Assembly: GCA_019279435.1 (NCBI GenBank)
Contig: JAAALK010000286.1
Span: 23,083,931-23,147,930, forward strand
Length of the DNA stretch: 64,000 bases
Direction of reading: 5' to 3'
Source of the DNA: Zizania palustris
Taxonomy: Eukaryota > Streptophyta > Magnoliopsida > Poales > Poaceae
The notes beneath the pieces are model-generated. The model ran no database searches. It saw only the letters and a program-made list of their open reading frames with translations, and was not told the DNA's origin. A program made the position numbers and the translations under genes. Shown in pieces: positions 1 to 12,118 of this stretch (the first letter of the stretch is position 1; each line of letters opens with the position of its first letter).

Positions 1-1731
1 TATGGTGATTGTTCTTTGCGTGAAACTGTGATTTGCTCTTGCGCCTCCACTAGTTCTTCAGTTTTGTTTTGCTAGATGGTTCTACTGACTGCGAAGAACT
101 GAACTGAAGGTTTTGTGACTTCTGTCTTTCAGTAAAAGTTGTGATTCTTTAGTAAGAACTTTTGGCTGATTTTACATGCAGAAATACCTTTCCTCAACTT
201 TCTGTTGATGACTGAACTGCTATGGCTTTTTGGATGAAGAACAGTACTTGAAGTATGTTGTCCAGTGCACAATCCAGGGTGTTCTTCCTCTACCAGAATC
301 TTCTGCTGAATTGATTAAATATTTTAATCCAGAAACTTTACTTAGTTTTGAAATGGATTATCTGTTGTTTATATCTCTATCTGAATCATGACTTCTCCTT
401 CTCAGACCTAGTTCTTTCGGTAGCCAGTGTTCTTGTCTGAATGAAGTTCAGAAGGTTCTTCATCCAGTCTGAGTTCTTGCTTTTGTTCATCTCGACTGAA
501 TCATACATAATCATTTTGCAAGTTCTTTCTATTCTGTTTTGAGGTACTGCACTCAAGTGTATATGTTTAGCTTTATTTGGTTATCATCAGGAATTGTTGT
601 TAAAGTAAAACACAGCAGCTGATCTCAACCTTTTTGCTCCAACCGAGCTGACATCAGGATTGCTCCTGGGGACCATGTCACAGCTAGAAACTTCCTCATT
701 TTCCCCGATGCACGGTACTGTTAAATCTCCTTGATTCGGTTTCTGATTGAAAAAATTTATACAGACTGCATTTTCTGAATGATTCTCTGAATTGAAAACT
801 TATATCTTCTGTTTGATTGTTGCTGATTCTGAATATAATCTGTAGCATCAAAACTTTCAATAGTGCATACTGATCTTGGTGTTGTTCATCTTCAGAAAAA
901 TCTTGCTTCATGTTAGTTATTTAGATTCTCTCATTTTTTTTCTTAAGGAAGGGTTGTTCTTATTGCTTTCTGGTTGAAAAATTTATATAAGAACAGAAGT
1001 AATCAGTTTGTGAATGTATTGCTGAAAGTGACCTTTGTTTCATCTGATACAAAGAAGTTTGAGCTGAAATCTGCAATTATTTGTTTTGGCTGTTCTGGTT
1101 GCAAACAGAGGCTCTACCATTCAATTTAATCTTTCTTTGTCTAATGTTTGAAAGGCTTCATTTCAATAGAATTGTACACAAATAGTAATTACTTGAAAAC
1201 TTGCAATTGTGTTCTTGTGTCAAATGACTTAGCACTATTCATCATCTTGTTTTCGGCTGAGTTTTAAGATTACTGGTTCTGTAATAGTTCTGCTTTACTG
1301 CTTTCTCTTCCTGATCGGTTGTGCTTGATTAAGTCCATCTCAACTTGGTTGTATTGGTTAGCCTGTGCTTACTTTCAAGGACAATAGCCAAAAGAATACC
1401 ATGAGTGTTGATTAAATGTGTATACACTTCTTTTCGGATATGCTACAGTAATCCTGGTTTTAACTGAAGTTTGAATTCTATCAAAAACCAAATTCGGTAA
1501 TTCAAAGTTCGACTGAAGTAAATTGATGTTTCAAAGTCCGATTGAAAGAATAGTCGACACTTTATTTGACCGATTAAAGAGAAATACTCATATGCAAATT
1601 TTGTTGATCATCAATTTGAATTCTCAATTTTTGGAGGAGCATTGGGTGTTTTGGAATAGGCCATCTAATTTAATTAAAAATTTGTTGAGGCGTATATTCA
1701 CCCTCCGTCTAGTCGCCAATCCGATCCCACA
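1..1731 (+). mobile_element. H-family LTR, 3' part (left end outside window)
   Basis: AT-rich non-coding DNA full of TTCTGAA and CTGAACTG-like words. It ends at 1731 with a terminal block (about 1690-1731: GAGGCG..ATTCACCC..CTAGTCGCC..GATCCCACA) that matches the reverse complement of the solo LTR start at 33190. This identifies it as the 3' end of an LTR of the same family in plus orientation. The sequence that follows (1732 on) is F LTR sequence, so this LTR sits inside the F 5' LTR. No PBS follows it, so it is a solo LTR or the 3' LTR of an element lying to the left. No coding region is credible. Confidence 0.6.
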
Positions 1732-2141
1732 GAGGAGGAGGAGGTCTTGGAACAAGGAATAAGCCTAGATTGAACCTAGCCACCATAGACTCCTCTCCTC
1801 CCTTTCTTGATCTCAAACGTTGAGGTTGAGGACTTCCCGTCTCTCACGTGTTGTGCTAGCACGCTGTCGTGGGAGGAACTCTCCATCCCTGTATGTGTGG
1901 ACTCCGTGGAGACGTTGCTCCAAAAGCGACGCTGCGATTTCTTCATCAACTGGATCGGTGAGAAATGGCCGAGACTAAGCGAGGATAGGCTTGACGGGCT
2001 TCGTCAACCTCTTCTTCCACTGCACCTAGCGCGTCAAGTGCTAGAAGGTACCGATCTATGATCTCACACGCGCATGGGTCTTGGGTTTTAGGGCGAAAAT
2101 TTTGAATTTGCTGGGTAGCGTAGCTCCCCTATTACCCAACA
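1732..2141 (+). mobile_element. Element F 5' LTR, 3' portion
   Basis: This 410-bp stretch matches the last about 430 bp of the LTR ending at 16451. Shared blocks include 'GAACAAGGAATAAGCCTAGA', the 'CTCCTCTCCTCCCTTTCTTG' tract and the end 'AGCTCCCCTATT.CCCAACA'. It ends in CA and is followed at once by a primer-binding site, which defines it as the 5' LTR. The upstream part, including the TATA box, is separated off by the H-family LTR and lies outside the window. An 84-codon open frame across it is LTR sequence, not a gene. Confidence 0.75.
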
Positions 2142-2142
2142 G

Positions 2143-2155
2143 TGGTATCAGAGCC
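2143..2155 (+). promoter_or_regulatory. Element F primer-binding site (tRNA-iMet type)
   Basis: TGGTATCAGAGCC begins one base after the CA end of the 5' LTR. This is the usual plant LTR-retrotransposon PBS complementary to the 3' end of initiator methionine tRNA. Confidence 0.85.
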
Positions 2156-2912
2156 TACGTGCATAGTATTCGATTTGGATCCCTCATGTATGGAGATACA
2201 TGGTGGAAAATAGATTATATATGTTTCTGTCCACGATAAATCTGAAGTTTCGATATTGATCGGAAGTTTCGATGGTGATCGGATGTTCTGATATCGAATA
2301 GTGATTCGATACAGAAAGCAATTGGTGATGTCCAAGATTCCAATATTGATCAGAGGTTTCGGTGGATCAGAAGTTCCGATACCAGATCAAAAGTTCTGAC
2401 CCAACCGAATTTGAAATTTCGAGCCTGTGGAGCTGGGTTTTTCATATCCAGAATCCAGTCACTTGTAGATTGCTCGCCTAACTTTGTTTTGCAGAGAATG
2501 TTATGACTGGCATGACCTTGGATAATTGTGATGTATGAGATGTATGCAATGAATGTAAATTAAATATGACATGCGTGTCATGGTTATTTACAACCCAAGG
2601 CTAATGTAACATTCATGACAGCTTGCATGTCGTTTCCGCGGTGCTTCTTCCCATGTAATTAGTATAGGCTATGCGAGATAGACTAGTACTCTTCATCTCA
2701 ATGGTGTACCTGTAGAGTCCTTAGACCTGAGATCGTCATTTGATTCCAGAATGCGTAGTGACACACATAGATGCTTCCTAATGCTATTCCGTAACTGGTC
2801 ATAATAACGGTTGTTTTTAGGTGTGTTGTGAAAAATGTCTTGAGATGTGAGCGGTCAAGATGAAATTTACTCCTCCTAATAATGGGAGAGTCATCTTTGG
2901 GCCCTTTAAAGG

Positions 2913-3057
2913 TAGGGAAAATTACTCACATGCCATTATAATTTTCAGAAATTGCCTATATGCCACTGTCAGTGACTGTGGCGGCCCCCATATGTCAGTG
3001 ACACATCGATGGCATATTGGCAAACCGCAAAAAATGTAATGGCACGGAAAAAATTAA
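2913..3057. mobile_element. Small MITE-like insertion (possibly Mutator type)
   Basis: A 145-bp stretch begins GGGAAAATTACTCACATGCCATTA and ends TAATGGCACGGAAAAAATTA, so the ends are imperfect inverted repeats around TGCCATTA. It is flanked by CCTTTAAAGG-like sequence on both sides (about 2903-2912 and 3058-3067), consistent with a 9-10 bp target duplication. The inverted-repeat match is loose. Confidence 0.5.
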
Positions 3058-3195
3058 CCCTTAAAGGTATTGGATTGGAAAAGTGCATGGTCATGCCACT
3101 ATGACTAAGAAGTTAGTCATGATTTGAATCCAATGCTTGATTGAGTGAAATGTCGAAACAAGGGTAGCATGTATCTCGCCTTGACCTTGACTAAC

Positions 3196-6100
3196 TGTCG
3201 CACCCCGATTTAATAAATCAGGACTTTATTGAAATTCTATAGAAAATCAATAAAACAAGACGTTCATCATGCGACCACGTACAATACGGGCAATCATTCA
3301 CGGTTCGTAGACCGCATCAATACAAAAGTGAATAAAGGTGAAGAGAAACTAATAAAATAAGGGTCCTAGATGAACGCCTCCTTCCAGTCTCGCCTTGACT
3401 GGGTCGCTACTCCAGACCTGCATCCTCCTCGTAGTAGACGGGCTCTAATGTTGGAAGTCAACGGGGTGAGTACAGATGTACTCAGCAAGCCACCGAATGC
3501 AAATATAATGCAACGTAATAACAAGGGAGATAGTGGCTAATTTTGCGGAAGCGGGTAATTTGTAAAGCATTTAATGTGATCAATTTATTAGTACTGAAAC
3601 ATAAACATGTGTATGCATCATCATCTTCTAACTCGAGGGGTACAGTTAGCCCCACCTCGCTCAACAGTCCTTACATGACATGAATAACTCGACCATTCAA
3701 ACAATTGTAAACTAACTGCGAGTAGTCACACAACCCGCCCTTGACCGTGGGCTCGGCTTTTCGAAAAGATTGATTTTACTCTGATCAGAGATGTACCACT
3801 GTACCCACAAGGCACGCACTCATCACTTACACCAAAGTGTAACGAGATGACCCATTTCACGGGAACTCGTGCCAAAACCTTCCATATAGTCCTCCCCGAC
3901 TCAATAGCACCCTCTTATAGGTTTCATATGGTGTCCCGACGCATCGGAGCCCCACCATACCCCCCTTGAGCCTCGTCGGTACAAGTCGCTCGCAGTCTAG
4001 CCCCTTGCCCCATCCTCTATGGTGCATCGAGCCGGAGCATTCCATACTTCCAGTTAGGACTTACCCATTAGACTTGTGGTTGGTACGGAAGTGCTTTGCA
4101 ACAGATCCCGCAGACCGGTCCTTATAGTGCCCCGGGTGCGACAAACCAATGCCCGAGCTTGCACCTGGAACCCACCATACTTATAACTTAGCCAACTCCA
4201 ACAGAGTCCAGAGACGAGAATAACGGGGAAAATCATATACAGAATCCAGCTATCTATGACTCATTCTTTTTATCCTATAGCAGTTGTGCCGGTACATTGG
4301 GCACTAGCTAATATTTTTATAGTAGAGTGACAAGGAGTTAAGGCTCAATAAGCATGGCTTGGGTTTGCACACAACGACGGGGATCTAATAAATATAAGTG
4401 TAAGGTTTGATTATGGGACTAATGCAATATTAGCCTATGAGTTATAGCGATAATTTATTAAAACATGGGCTCAATAATGATCAACTGTTTCCACAGAAGG
4501 GTCGATGACTTGCCTTGATCAGCAAATGGGGATGGAGGAACCTCGGGGTAGAACTCCTGCTCCTCGACGAACTCGTAGTCTTCTCGATACGGAAAAATAA
4601 ACAGTACATTCAATAAACAGACAAAAATTCACCAAATACTAAACATACACATTTGTGGGTTTTATTATGTGGAATAAAATTTTAATATTCTGATGTTTGG
4701 TGAATAAACAGTAAACTTAATTTCTTAGGGCTTTCTAATTTATTTTTATGAATTAGTAATTTATCCCTAAGGGGTTTTTATTCTTTTATTTGTTAAAAAT
4801 ATTTGGGTAACAGTAACATACTATTTTTATGGCATAAATGTGTAGAGGATAATATTCTGGTTTTAACAAAATTTGAATGGTGAATTTTGGAGTTAAAATG
4901 AGCAAGATATGGATTTTTGAAGTTTAAACTATTTTCTGAATTTTATTTAAAACCAGAAAATGGGCTCTGGTCCACGGTGAGCCAGGCCCACGGTGGACCG
5001 CGCCACTGTGCGCGTGGACCGGGTCAACCAGGACCGTCGGATCTGGATCCGGCGATCGGGCGCGAGGCGGGAAGGTTTTAATGAAATCGGACGGCCACGA
5101 TTAAATCATACCGAACCGGTACGCGTGGACGCTCGAGATCACTTCTGGGGTTTAAGTGGCGATCGACGGCCGAGAGGCCTCGATACCCCTTTGACCAGAT
5201 CCGAGGGCCCAGATTAAATCCCAGAGGGATTTTATCCTAGCCCTCTGATCGCGATCGGACGGCTGTGTGTGCGTCCGGCACGACACGTGGTGACGAGGGT
5301 ACTTTACCCTTCGTCTCCAGCGACGGCGGGCTCGGGTGCGACCACGGCGGCGGCGGCGAGCGCCTACGTGCCTAGCTAGGGCCAGAAATGGAACGCGGAG
5401 GTGACGGGGGTCCTGATAGTACCTTCGTTGGCGACGAAGGGGGCTCGGAGGTGATCGGCGGCGAGCGTAGACGGCGGGGAGGTTTCGGGTGCTCGACGGC
5501 GACGGCGATCCGGTGGTCTTCACGACCGACGGAGGGGTGGCCGATGACGAGCGGGCTCCGGCGGTCTCGTCGGTGGCGGTGGCTAAGGCGATGGGGGCCG
5601 GGATCGACGGCGAGGGCTCGCCGGAGGCGAAACAGAACCCAAGCTCAAAAGGAGGGCGACGGCACTCTATTTTCGCTCGAGGATGGCTCTGTTGGCGTGG
5701 GCTGAGTGCGGAGGCCAGAGGGGTTTATATAGGGGGTTGCCGGCGGTCGGGATGGCAAGGAACCGAAGGGTTCCCTAGAACTCCGGCGAGGTCTTTCCAA
5801 GCTTCGGGTAGCTTTCCTTAAGCGCGAAAACGTGTCGCCATGGATGGAAAGGAGGCGGTGGCGTGCGGGGAAGGTGATCCAGGGGTGATCCGGGCGATCG
5901 CGGGCGGCCGGCGGCGAGAAACAGAAGGGGATCGCCGGGAGAAAGGAAGGGGGCGATCCCCTTCCATCGGAGACGAAGCATCTGACAGGTGGCCCCCACC
6001 TGTCAGCGGGCGAAACAGAAAAGGAAGGGCCGATAGGCGGGCCACGACTGTCAGGGAGAGGGAGGCGGAGGCGTGAGACTGCCATGTGGGGTCAGGCGGG

Positions 6101-6491
6101 GCGCGGTGGGAGAGAGGGAAGCGGGGGAACGCGCTGACAGGTGGGTCCCACATGTCAGCGGCTCATGGCTTGGATTGGGCCGGGCTCGGGTGCTTTGAGG
6201 GTTGAGGCCCGTTAAGCATTTTTAATTCTTTTCTGATTTAAAATAAATCCAGTAATTCATATATTTGATTAAGGGTTGAATCCCTGTTGATAAAAATTTG
6301 TAAAAATTCCTGAAATTATGTTTTGGCCTCTAGTTTATCTCATAAAATTTTCAAGTCCATATTTTGAGTATTTCTCCCTGTTTGGCTTTATTTGGGTTCT
6401 TTTAGGATTTTTCTTTAATAAATAAATCCAGAATTGATTTAAATAATTATTTTATTTTATTTTATTTGTTTTTATTTCTTGGGGTGTTACA
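3196..6491 (-). repeat. Element E 3' LTR
   Basis: This LTR begins TGTCGCACCCCG and ends GGGGTGTTACA in plus orientation, and pairs base for base over most of its length with 12119-15404. Its middle (about 4970-6180) is a GC-rich island in which many overlapping frames are open on both strands. They are repeated in the other LTR and encode no recognisable domain. Confidence 0.92.
5724..5733 (-). promoter_or_regulatory. TATA box of E 3' LTR
   Basis: The minus strand reads CCTATATAAA inside the GC-rich island, a good TATA box in element orientation. The same site is at 14649-14658 in the 5' LTR. Confidence 0.6.
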
Positions 6492-6509
6492 ATCCTATCC
6501 CCCTTACAG
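6492..6509 (-). promoter_or_regulatory. Element E polypurine tract
   Basis: The minus strand reads CTGTAAGGGGGATAGGAT directly before the 3' LTR start TGTAACACC. This is the expected plus-strand priming site. Confidence 0.75.
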
Positions 6510-6533
6510 AGAATCTCGTCCTCGAGATTCGGA

Positions 6534-9500
6534 TCAATCCTCGAATAGCTCAGGATGTTGTGCCTTGAGTTCATCTTCTTTTTCCCAAGTAGCTTCCTCT
6601 ACAGGATGATTGCTCCACTGCACTTTGCAGAAGTGGATGACCCGACTCCTGGTGATCCTTTCTTTGACTTCGAATATCTTAACAGGCTTTTCCACATAGT
6701 TCAGATCCTCTTGAACATCCAACTGCTGTAGGTCCACTTGATCTGTCGGAACGCGCAGACACTTCTTGAGTTGGGATACGTGAAATACGTCATGTACTCC
6801 AGCCAATGAGGGTGGTAATTCCAACTGATATGCAACTTCGCCTTGGCGTCGAACAATGGGAAATGGTCCAACATATCGAGGGGCCAACTTTCCTCTCATG
6901 TTAAATCGTTGAGTACCACGGAGAGGCGTAACTCGAAGGTAAACATGATCTCCTTCTTCAAAGGCTAGGTCTCGGCGTCGATTGTCTGCGTAGCTCTTCT
7001 GTCGTGATTGGGCCGTCTTGAGTCGGTCTCTGATGATCCGTACCTTCTCTTCAGCTTCATGAAGAATGTTTGTTCCGAACACTTGGGATTCACCAGTTTG
7101 GTCCCAAAGTAGAGGCGTTCTGCACTTACGTCCATATAGAGCTTCAAAAGGAGACATCTGAAGGCTGGCTTGATAGCTGTTGTTGTACGAAAATACGGCA
7201 AGCTCTTGTCCCAGGTGGCTCCAAAATCCAAGACACATGCCCGCAGCATATCCTCCAATATCTGATTCACCCTCTCCGTTTGTCCATCCGTTTGAGGGTG
7301 GTAGGCCGTACTGAAATTCAATCTCGTGCCCATCTCCTCTTGAAGGTTCTTCCAGAAACAAGAGGTAAACTGACTCCCTCTGTCGGACACTATCTTCTTG
7401 GGCACTCCATGAAGACACACGATCCGGGCCATGTATAGTTCTGCAAGCTTAGGGCCACTAAAGGTCGTCTTGACCGCTATGAAATGTGCTACTTTCGTAA
7501 GCCGATCGATGATCACCCAAATAGAATCATACCCCAGTTGGGTCTTTAGTAATCCGGTGATGAAATCCATACCGATCTCTTCCCACTTCCATTCAGGCAC
7601 TTTAAGTGGCTGTAACAATCCTGCAAGTCTCTGATGTTCAGCTTTTACCCTTCTGCAGGTGTCGCATTCGGCGACGAACTGTGCAATCTCCTTCTTCATA
7701 CTAACCCACCAATAACGTTCCTTTAGGTCTTGGTACATCTTGGTACTGCCGGGATGAATGGAGTACAACGTCTCGTGGGCTTCTCTCAAGATAAGGGTCT
7801 TTATTTCCGGCTTATCTGGCACACATATCCGTGTTCCAAACCATATGGTGCCATTCTCGTCTTCTGAAAATCCTGGGGATTTTCCTTGTCTCATGTTCTT
7901 CCTAATGGCAGCTATATCCGGGTCTTCCAATTGAGCTTCGCGGATTTGCTCGAACAAGACCGGTTGGGTCTCCAAGGTGGCTAGATATGCTCCTGTGGTT
8001 AACCCAAGATTCAACTTTTCCATCTCTCTACATAACAAGGGTGCGTGTTCTTGAATCATCATGGCTGTGCAATATCCCTTGCGACTTAATGCATCAGCTA
8101 CCACATTTGCTTTTCCGGGGTGGTAGTGAATACCTAAGTCATAGTCCTTTATTAGTTCCAACCATCGTCTTTGCCTCAGGTTAAGATCTGGCTGTGTGAA
8201 GATGTACTTCAAGCTCTTGTGATCCGTAAAGATCTCACAGCGATTTCCGACCAAATAATGCCTCCAAATCTTAAGGGCGTGCACTACTGCGGCAAGTTCC
8301 AAATCATGGGTCGGGTAGTTCAACTCATGAGGTCTCAACTGACGGGAGGCATAAGAGATAACTTTTCCATCTTGCATAAGAACACATCCCAATCCTTGGC
8401 GAGATGCGTCACAATAGACATGGAAGTCTTTCCGGATATCGGGTAGGGTCAGTATGGGTGCAGATACCAAACGGGTCTTGAGAGTGCGGAAACTTTCCTC
8501 GCATTCAGGAGTCCATTCAAACTTCTCTCCTTTCTGCAACAACTTGGTCATTGGCTTGGCTATCTTAGAAAAATTCTCAATGAACCTCCGATAATATCCG
8601 GCCAAACCCAGAAAACTTCGTATCTCAGATACGTTCGTGGGTGGCAGCCAATCCGTAACTGCTTCTACGGTGGCAGGGTCTACTGCGATTCCTTGCGCAG
8701 AGATGATGTGTCCAAGGAACTTTACTTCTGCCGTCCAAAACTTGCATTTGCTGTACTTGGCATATAATTGGTGTTCCCTTAGCTTCCCTAAGGTTAACCG
8801 GAGGTGAGCCTCGTGCTCTTTCTGGTCCTTGGAATAAACGAGGATGTCGTCTATGAAGACTACGATGAATTTATCCAAATATTCCATGAACACCTTATTC
8901 ATCATGTTCATGAAGAATGCAGGGGCGTTGGTCAATCCAAAGGACATAACCGTGCATTCGTACAATCCATAACGGGTGGTAAAGGCCGTCTTGGGTATAT
9001 CTTCTTCTCGAATTCTTAACTGATGATAACCAGAACGCAGGTCGATCTTCGAGAATACTGTAGCTCCTTTTAGCTGGTCGAAGAGATCGTCGATCCGAGG
9101 CAACGGGTACTTATTTTTGATGGTTACTTCATTCAAAGCACGATAATCCACACACATACGCTTTGCCTTGTCTTCTTTCTTCTCGACGAAGATGACGGGG
9201 GCACCCCATGGCGATGTGCTAGGTCTGATGTAACCTTTCCTTTCGAGATCCTCCAATTGCTGCTTCATCTCAGCTAACTCATTAGCGGCCATCCGGTATG
9301 GTCGCTTATAAATAGGGGTGGTTCCGGGCACCAAGTCAATCCTGAACTCGATGTCCCTCTTGGGTGCCATCCCTGGTAGATCCTCTGGGAATACGTCTGG
9401 GTATTCACTGACTACCGGTATCTCCTCCAAGGCAATCTGATGTAGTCTTGGCCTTCCGGTCTTCATGCTTGGCATCTGGAACGTGACGATAGTCCCTTCT

Positions 9501-11002
9501 TCATTAGTCACAGTCACTTTTCTCTGGGCACATTCTATTACTCCTTGATGTTTATTTAACCAATCCATCCCTAGAATGAGATCCAAACCTTGACATTCTA
9601 TTAGAATGGGGTCGGCCCAAAATATAGTGCCTTGGATATCTACCCATACCCTTGGACTAAAGGAATAGGCGAGGGTTTGCTTGCCCGGGGTAGCTATCAA
9701 TACTGGTCTGGGTAGTTCACTTATGTCCAGGGCATTTCTTTCCACAAAAGCAGTTGATATAAAGGAGTGTGTAGCTCCGGTGTCAAATAATACCACTGCA
9801 AGTGATGAATGAACCATAAACTTACCCATGACAATTTCCGGGGTGGCCTGGGCTTCATCGACGGTGACGTGGTTGACCTTGGCGCGGACGGCGGGGTTTG
9901 AGGCGACGCCTTGAGTACGCTTGGGATGAGGGCACTGATGGGAGTAGTGCCCCTCCTGGCGACAGTTGAAGCATACCACAGGCTTACCGTGCCTGTCTCT
10001 CAGAATCTTCGGCTTCTTGGCCGGGGCAGCTGGGGCGGCTGGTGCGGCGGGAGCGGGGCGAGGTTGTCCGGCTCCGGCATTGGCGGCAGGTGGTGCCGGA
10101 CGATACACTGGGCGGGGGTGGTACTGCGGTGCTGGTGGAGGAGGGGTGAATCGGGGCCTCTGTGCCATGCCTTGGTTCTGCCTGAAGGCAATCATCCTCT
10201 TCTTCTTCAGGTCAACCTTATTCTGTTGGGTCTCCTGCATAATAGCTTTGTTCACCAACTTTTGAAAGTTGGCGAAATCTCCAGAGATGAGTTGTAGGGA
10301 CAACTCATCCTTCAGTCCCCGGAGGAACTTGGCTTGCCTGGCTGCGTCAGTACGGACCTCTTCAGGTGCGTACCTAGCCAACCTATTGAACTCATGCAGA
10401 TATTCTGTTACGGACCTGCTCCCCTGCTGCAGGTCTCTAAACTCCTGTTGTTTTTGCGCGATAAGGCCGTCGGGGATGTGAGCGGCACGAAAAGTGGCCG
10501 AGAACTCCGCCCAAGTGTGGGCGTGTCCCTCTGGCAGGGTCTCGCGAAGATTGTCCCACCATTCTGCGGTGGGACCATGGAGTTGGTGGGTGGTGAAGGC
10601 CACCTTCTCCTGCTCAGTGCAGGTCAGCAGATCGAGCTTCTTCTCGATAGTCCTCAACCAATCCCCAGCCTCCATGGGGTTGGTGGTGCTTGAGAAGGTC
10701 GGTGGGCGAACTCGGAGGAACTCCGAGAGCTGAGAGGCGGGAGCGGGAGCTGGTGCGACGAGACGATGCAGCTCGGGCTGTTGGTGGAGGCGGAAGAACT
10801 GAGCCTGCTGCTCCTGCATCTGCTGTTGTTGTTGCATCTGGTTCAACAAAGCAGTGACTAGCTGGTTTTGGGTGGCCATCATTTCGGCCACTGTAGGGTG
10901 ATTAGCGATTGGGGCTTGCCTTTGCCCCGTGGCTCCCCATTGTGGCAGGTTGCCACTCTCTCCTCCATTCTGGGGAGCGTCGGAACCCTGAGTGTTGGTC
11001 AT
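6534..11002 (-). pseudogene. Element E gag-pol with chromodomain, one frameshift in integrase
   Basis: One long frame starts at the ATG at 11002. Order: Q-rich N-terminus, retrotransposon gag domain (about 90-260), P/A-rich linker, CCHC zinc knuckle (C344-C357), aspartic protease with DTGA (407-410), reverse transcriptase with FIDD (716-719), RNase H with a CDAS motif, integrase HHCC finger and core. Near 7190 the frame shifts inside the integrase core. The rest (6534 to about 7190) continues in another frame through the integrase C-terminus to a chromodomain-like segment with V..ATWE, ending at 6534. Gag and pol are not separated by a stop. The shift looks like a small deletion compared with the family pattern; without it the frame would be about 1,490 codons. 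The product would form particles, copy the RNA and integrate it, probably into heterochromatin through the chromodomain. Confidence 0.9.
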
Positions 11003-11173
11003 CCTGGATTTTTCAAAGTAGACAATATTTATTTTAGAGAACTCTTTATATTTTATTTCAAAAGGTACCGTTCTTGCGGTTACATTTATTTATTTCTTCA
11101 TTCATGCCTTATATTTTGACATGAATGGTAATACAAGCAAGCAAAATGAAAAGCAATCAATCGTAAACTACGT

Positions 11174-11980
11174 CTAGGGTAGCTCGGGGGACGGCTCAAT
11201 CTCGGCCTCGTGGGAGATGGTCGGGGTCGAGGAGCTGGATGGTCCGGCGGGTGGTGCACTGCGGGAGATCCTCTTGGGCTTCACGGTAGGGATCCGAAGG
11301 GGTCTCTTCTTGCGAGGCGGAAGAGGTGCGATCTCCTCAATGTATTTCTTTAATTCTTCGATCTGGTAGCGGAGCTGTGTGTTGGTGGCAACACGCTGCC
11401 GAAGGAGCTCATTCTGATGCCGTAACTCCTCTGCCTCGGCAGCCAAATGTTGTCCCTGCTGGATGCGGCGATGAAGATCTCCGTTCTCGCGGTTCAGATC
11501 CTCAGAAGATTGTCGGTAAAAGCTGATTGTGTCGCGCTGTCCATTGGCATCCTACAATGCCTCGTAATGGAGATCATCCATGGCCTCCAACAAGCGCATG
11601 GTATGACCAATCGCAGAATGGCGCTGGGAGAGTGTGCTGACGAAGACGCTGTGGGGACTCCCTGGAGTGCGAAGAGGCACGAAGCGAAAGTCCGTGTCGT
11701 AGAGCTCACTGTCATAGATCATCCGGAGCTCTGTGAGTGCCTGGAGGGCGGTGCGCTGACTGGCAACCAAGAAGGTAGGTCCTCCTCCACGATAGGTGTG
11801 AGCTGTCTGAGGGGAGGGCTAGACGACGACGGTGACCTCGCAGAAGCTTTCTTCCTCGTCGGGGAAGACTCCATGGTACATCGGCTCATGCTCAAATCCA
11901 AGGAAACCGATGAGCATGCGCAGCTCGCGGATGAATCCAGCTTCATCACGAAGGTTCCCACTCATGGTACGGACCGGCAT
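11174..11980 (-). pseudogene. Element E ORF0 upstream of gag, two in-frame stops
   Basis: A frame of about 268 codons lies between the PBS and gag, in the sense orientation of E. It starts at the ATG at 11980 (a second ATG in frame at 11965) and ends at 11174, 171 bp before the gag ATG. Two stops interrupt it, near 11820 and 11552. The C-terminal third is a likely coiled coil (leucine- and glutamate-rich, about 11330-11470), followed by a basic P/R/K stretch and an S/P-rich tail. No catalytic motif is visible. The sequence just before the first ATG reads TTTCTCTCTTTTGTAG, which looks like a splice acceptor, so ORF0 may be expressed from a spliced leader. An extra ORF before gag is known in rice RIRE3/RIRE8-type elements; its function is unknown. 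Confidence 0.7.
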
Positions 11981-12102
11981 CTACAAAAGAGAGAAAGTTT
12001 TTGTGAAAATCTCAGAAGATGAGAGGATAAGCAGTGTTTTTAAGAAAATATAGTAATTATAAGTCCTAAGGTCAGGTCTGTTTGGCTTCCTACAGTCAAG
12101 TC

Positions 12103-12115
12103 GGCTCTGATACCA
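12103..12115 (-). promoter_or_regulatory. Element E primer-binding site (tRNA-iMet type)
   Basis: The minus strand reads TGGTATCAGAGCC three bases inside the 5' LTR edge. Confidence 0.88.
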
Positions 12116-12118
12116 TCT

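Larger units (their letters stand above)
2142..3195 (+). mobile_element. Element F internal region, left part, non-coding
   Basis: About 1.05 kb between the PBS and the insertion point of E. It has no open frame of note. It carries several degenerate copies of a short word like ATCGGAAGTTCTGAT (about 2240-2400), also found before and inside the 3' LTR at 15660-15920. The internal region resumes at 15410 after E. With only about 1.3 kb of internal DNA and no gag or pol, F is non-autonomous (TRIM/LARD-like). Confidence 0.6.

Noticed and set aside
1807..2061. 84-codon ORF (and the related one at 16114-16371)
   Set aside because: It lies in the F LTRs and differs between the two copies; it is LTR leader sequence.
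5152..6153. Several overlapping ORFs of 74-146 codons on both strands (also 14077-15112)
   Set aside because: They lie within the GC-rich part of the E LTR, recur in both LTRs with shifted ends and encode only R/P/S/G-rich sequence.
9911..10733. Plus-strand ORFs opposite the E gag
   Set aside because: They are shadows of the P/A-rich gag coding strand.
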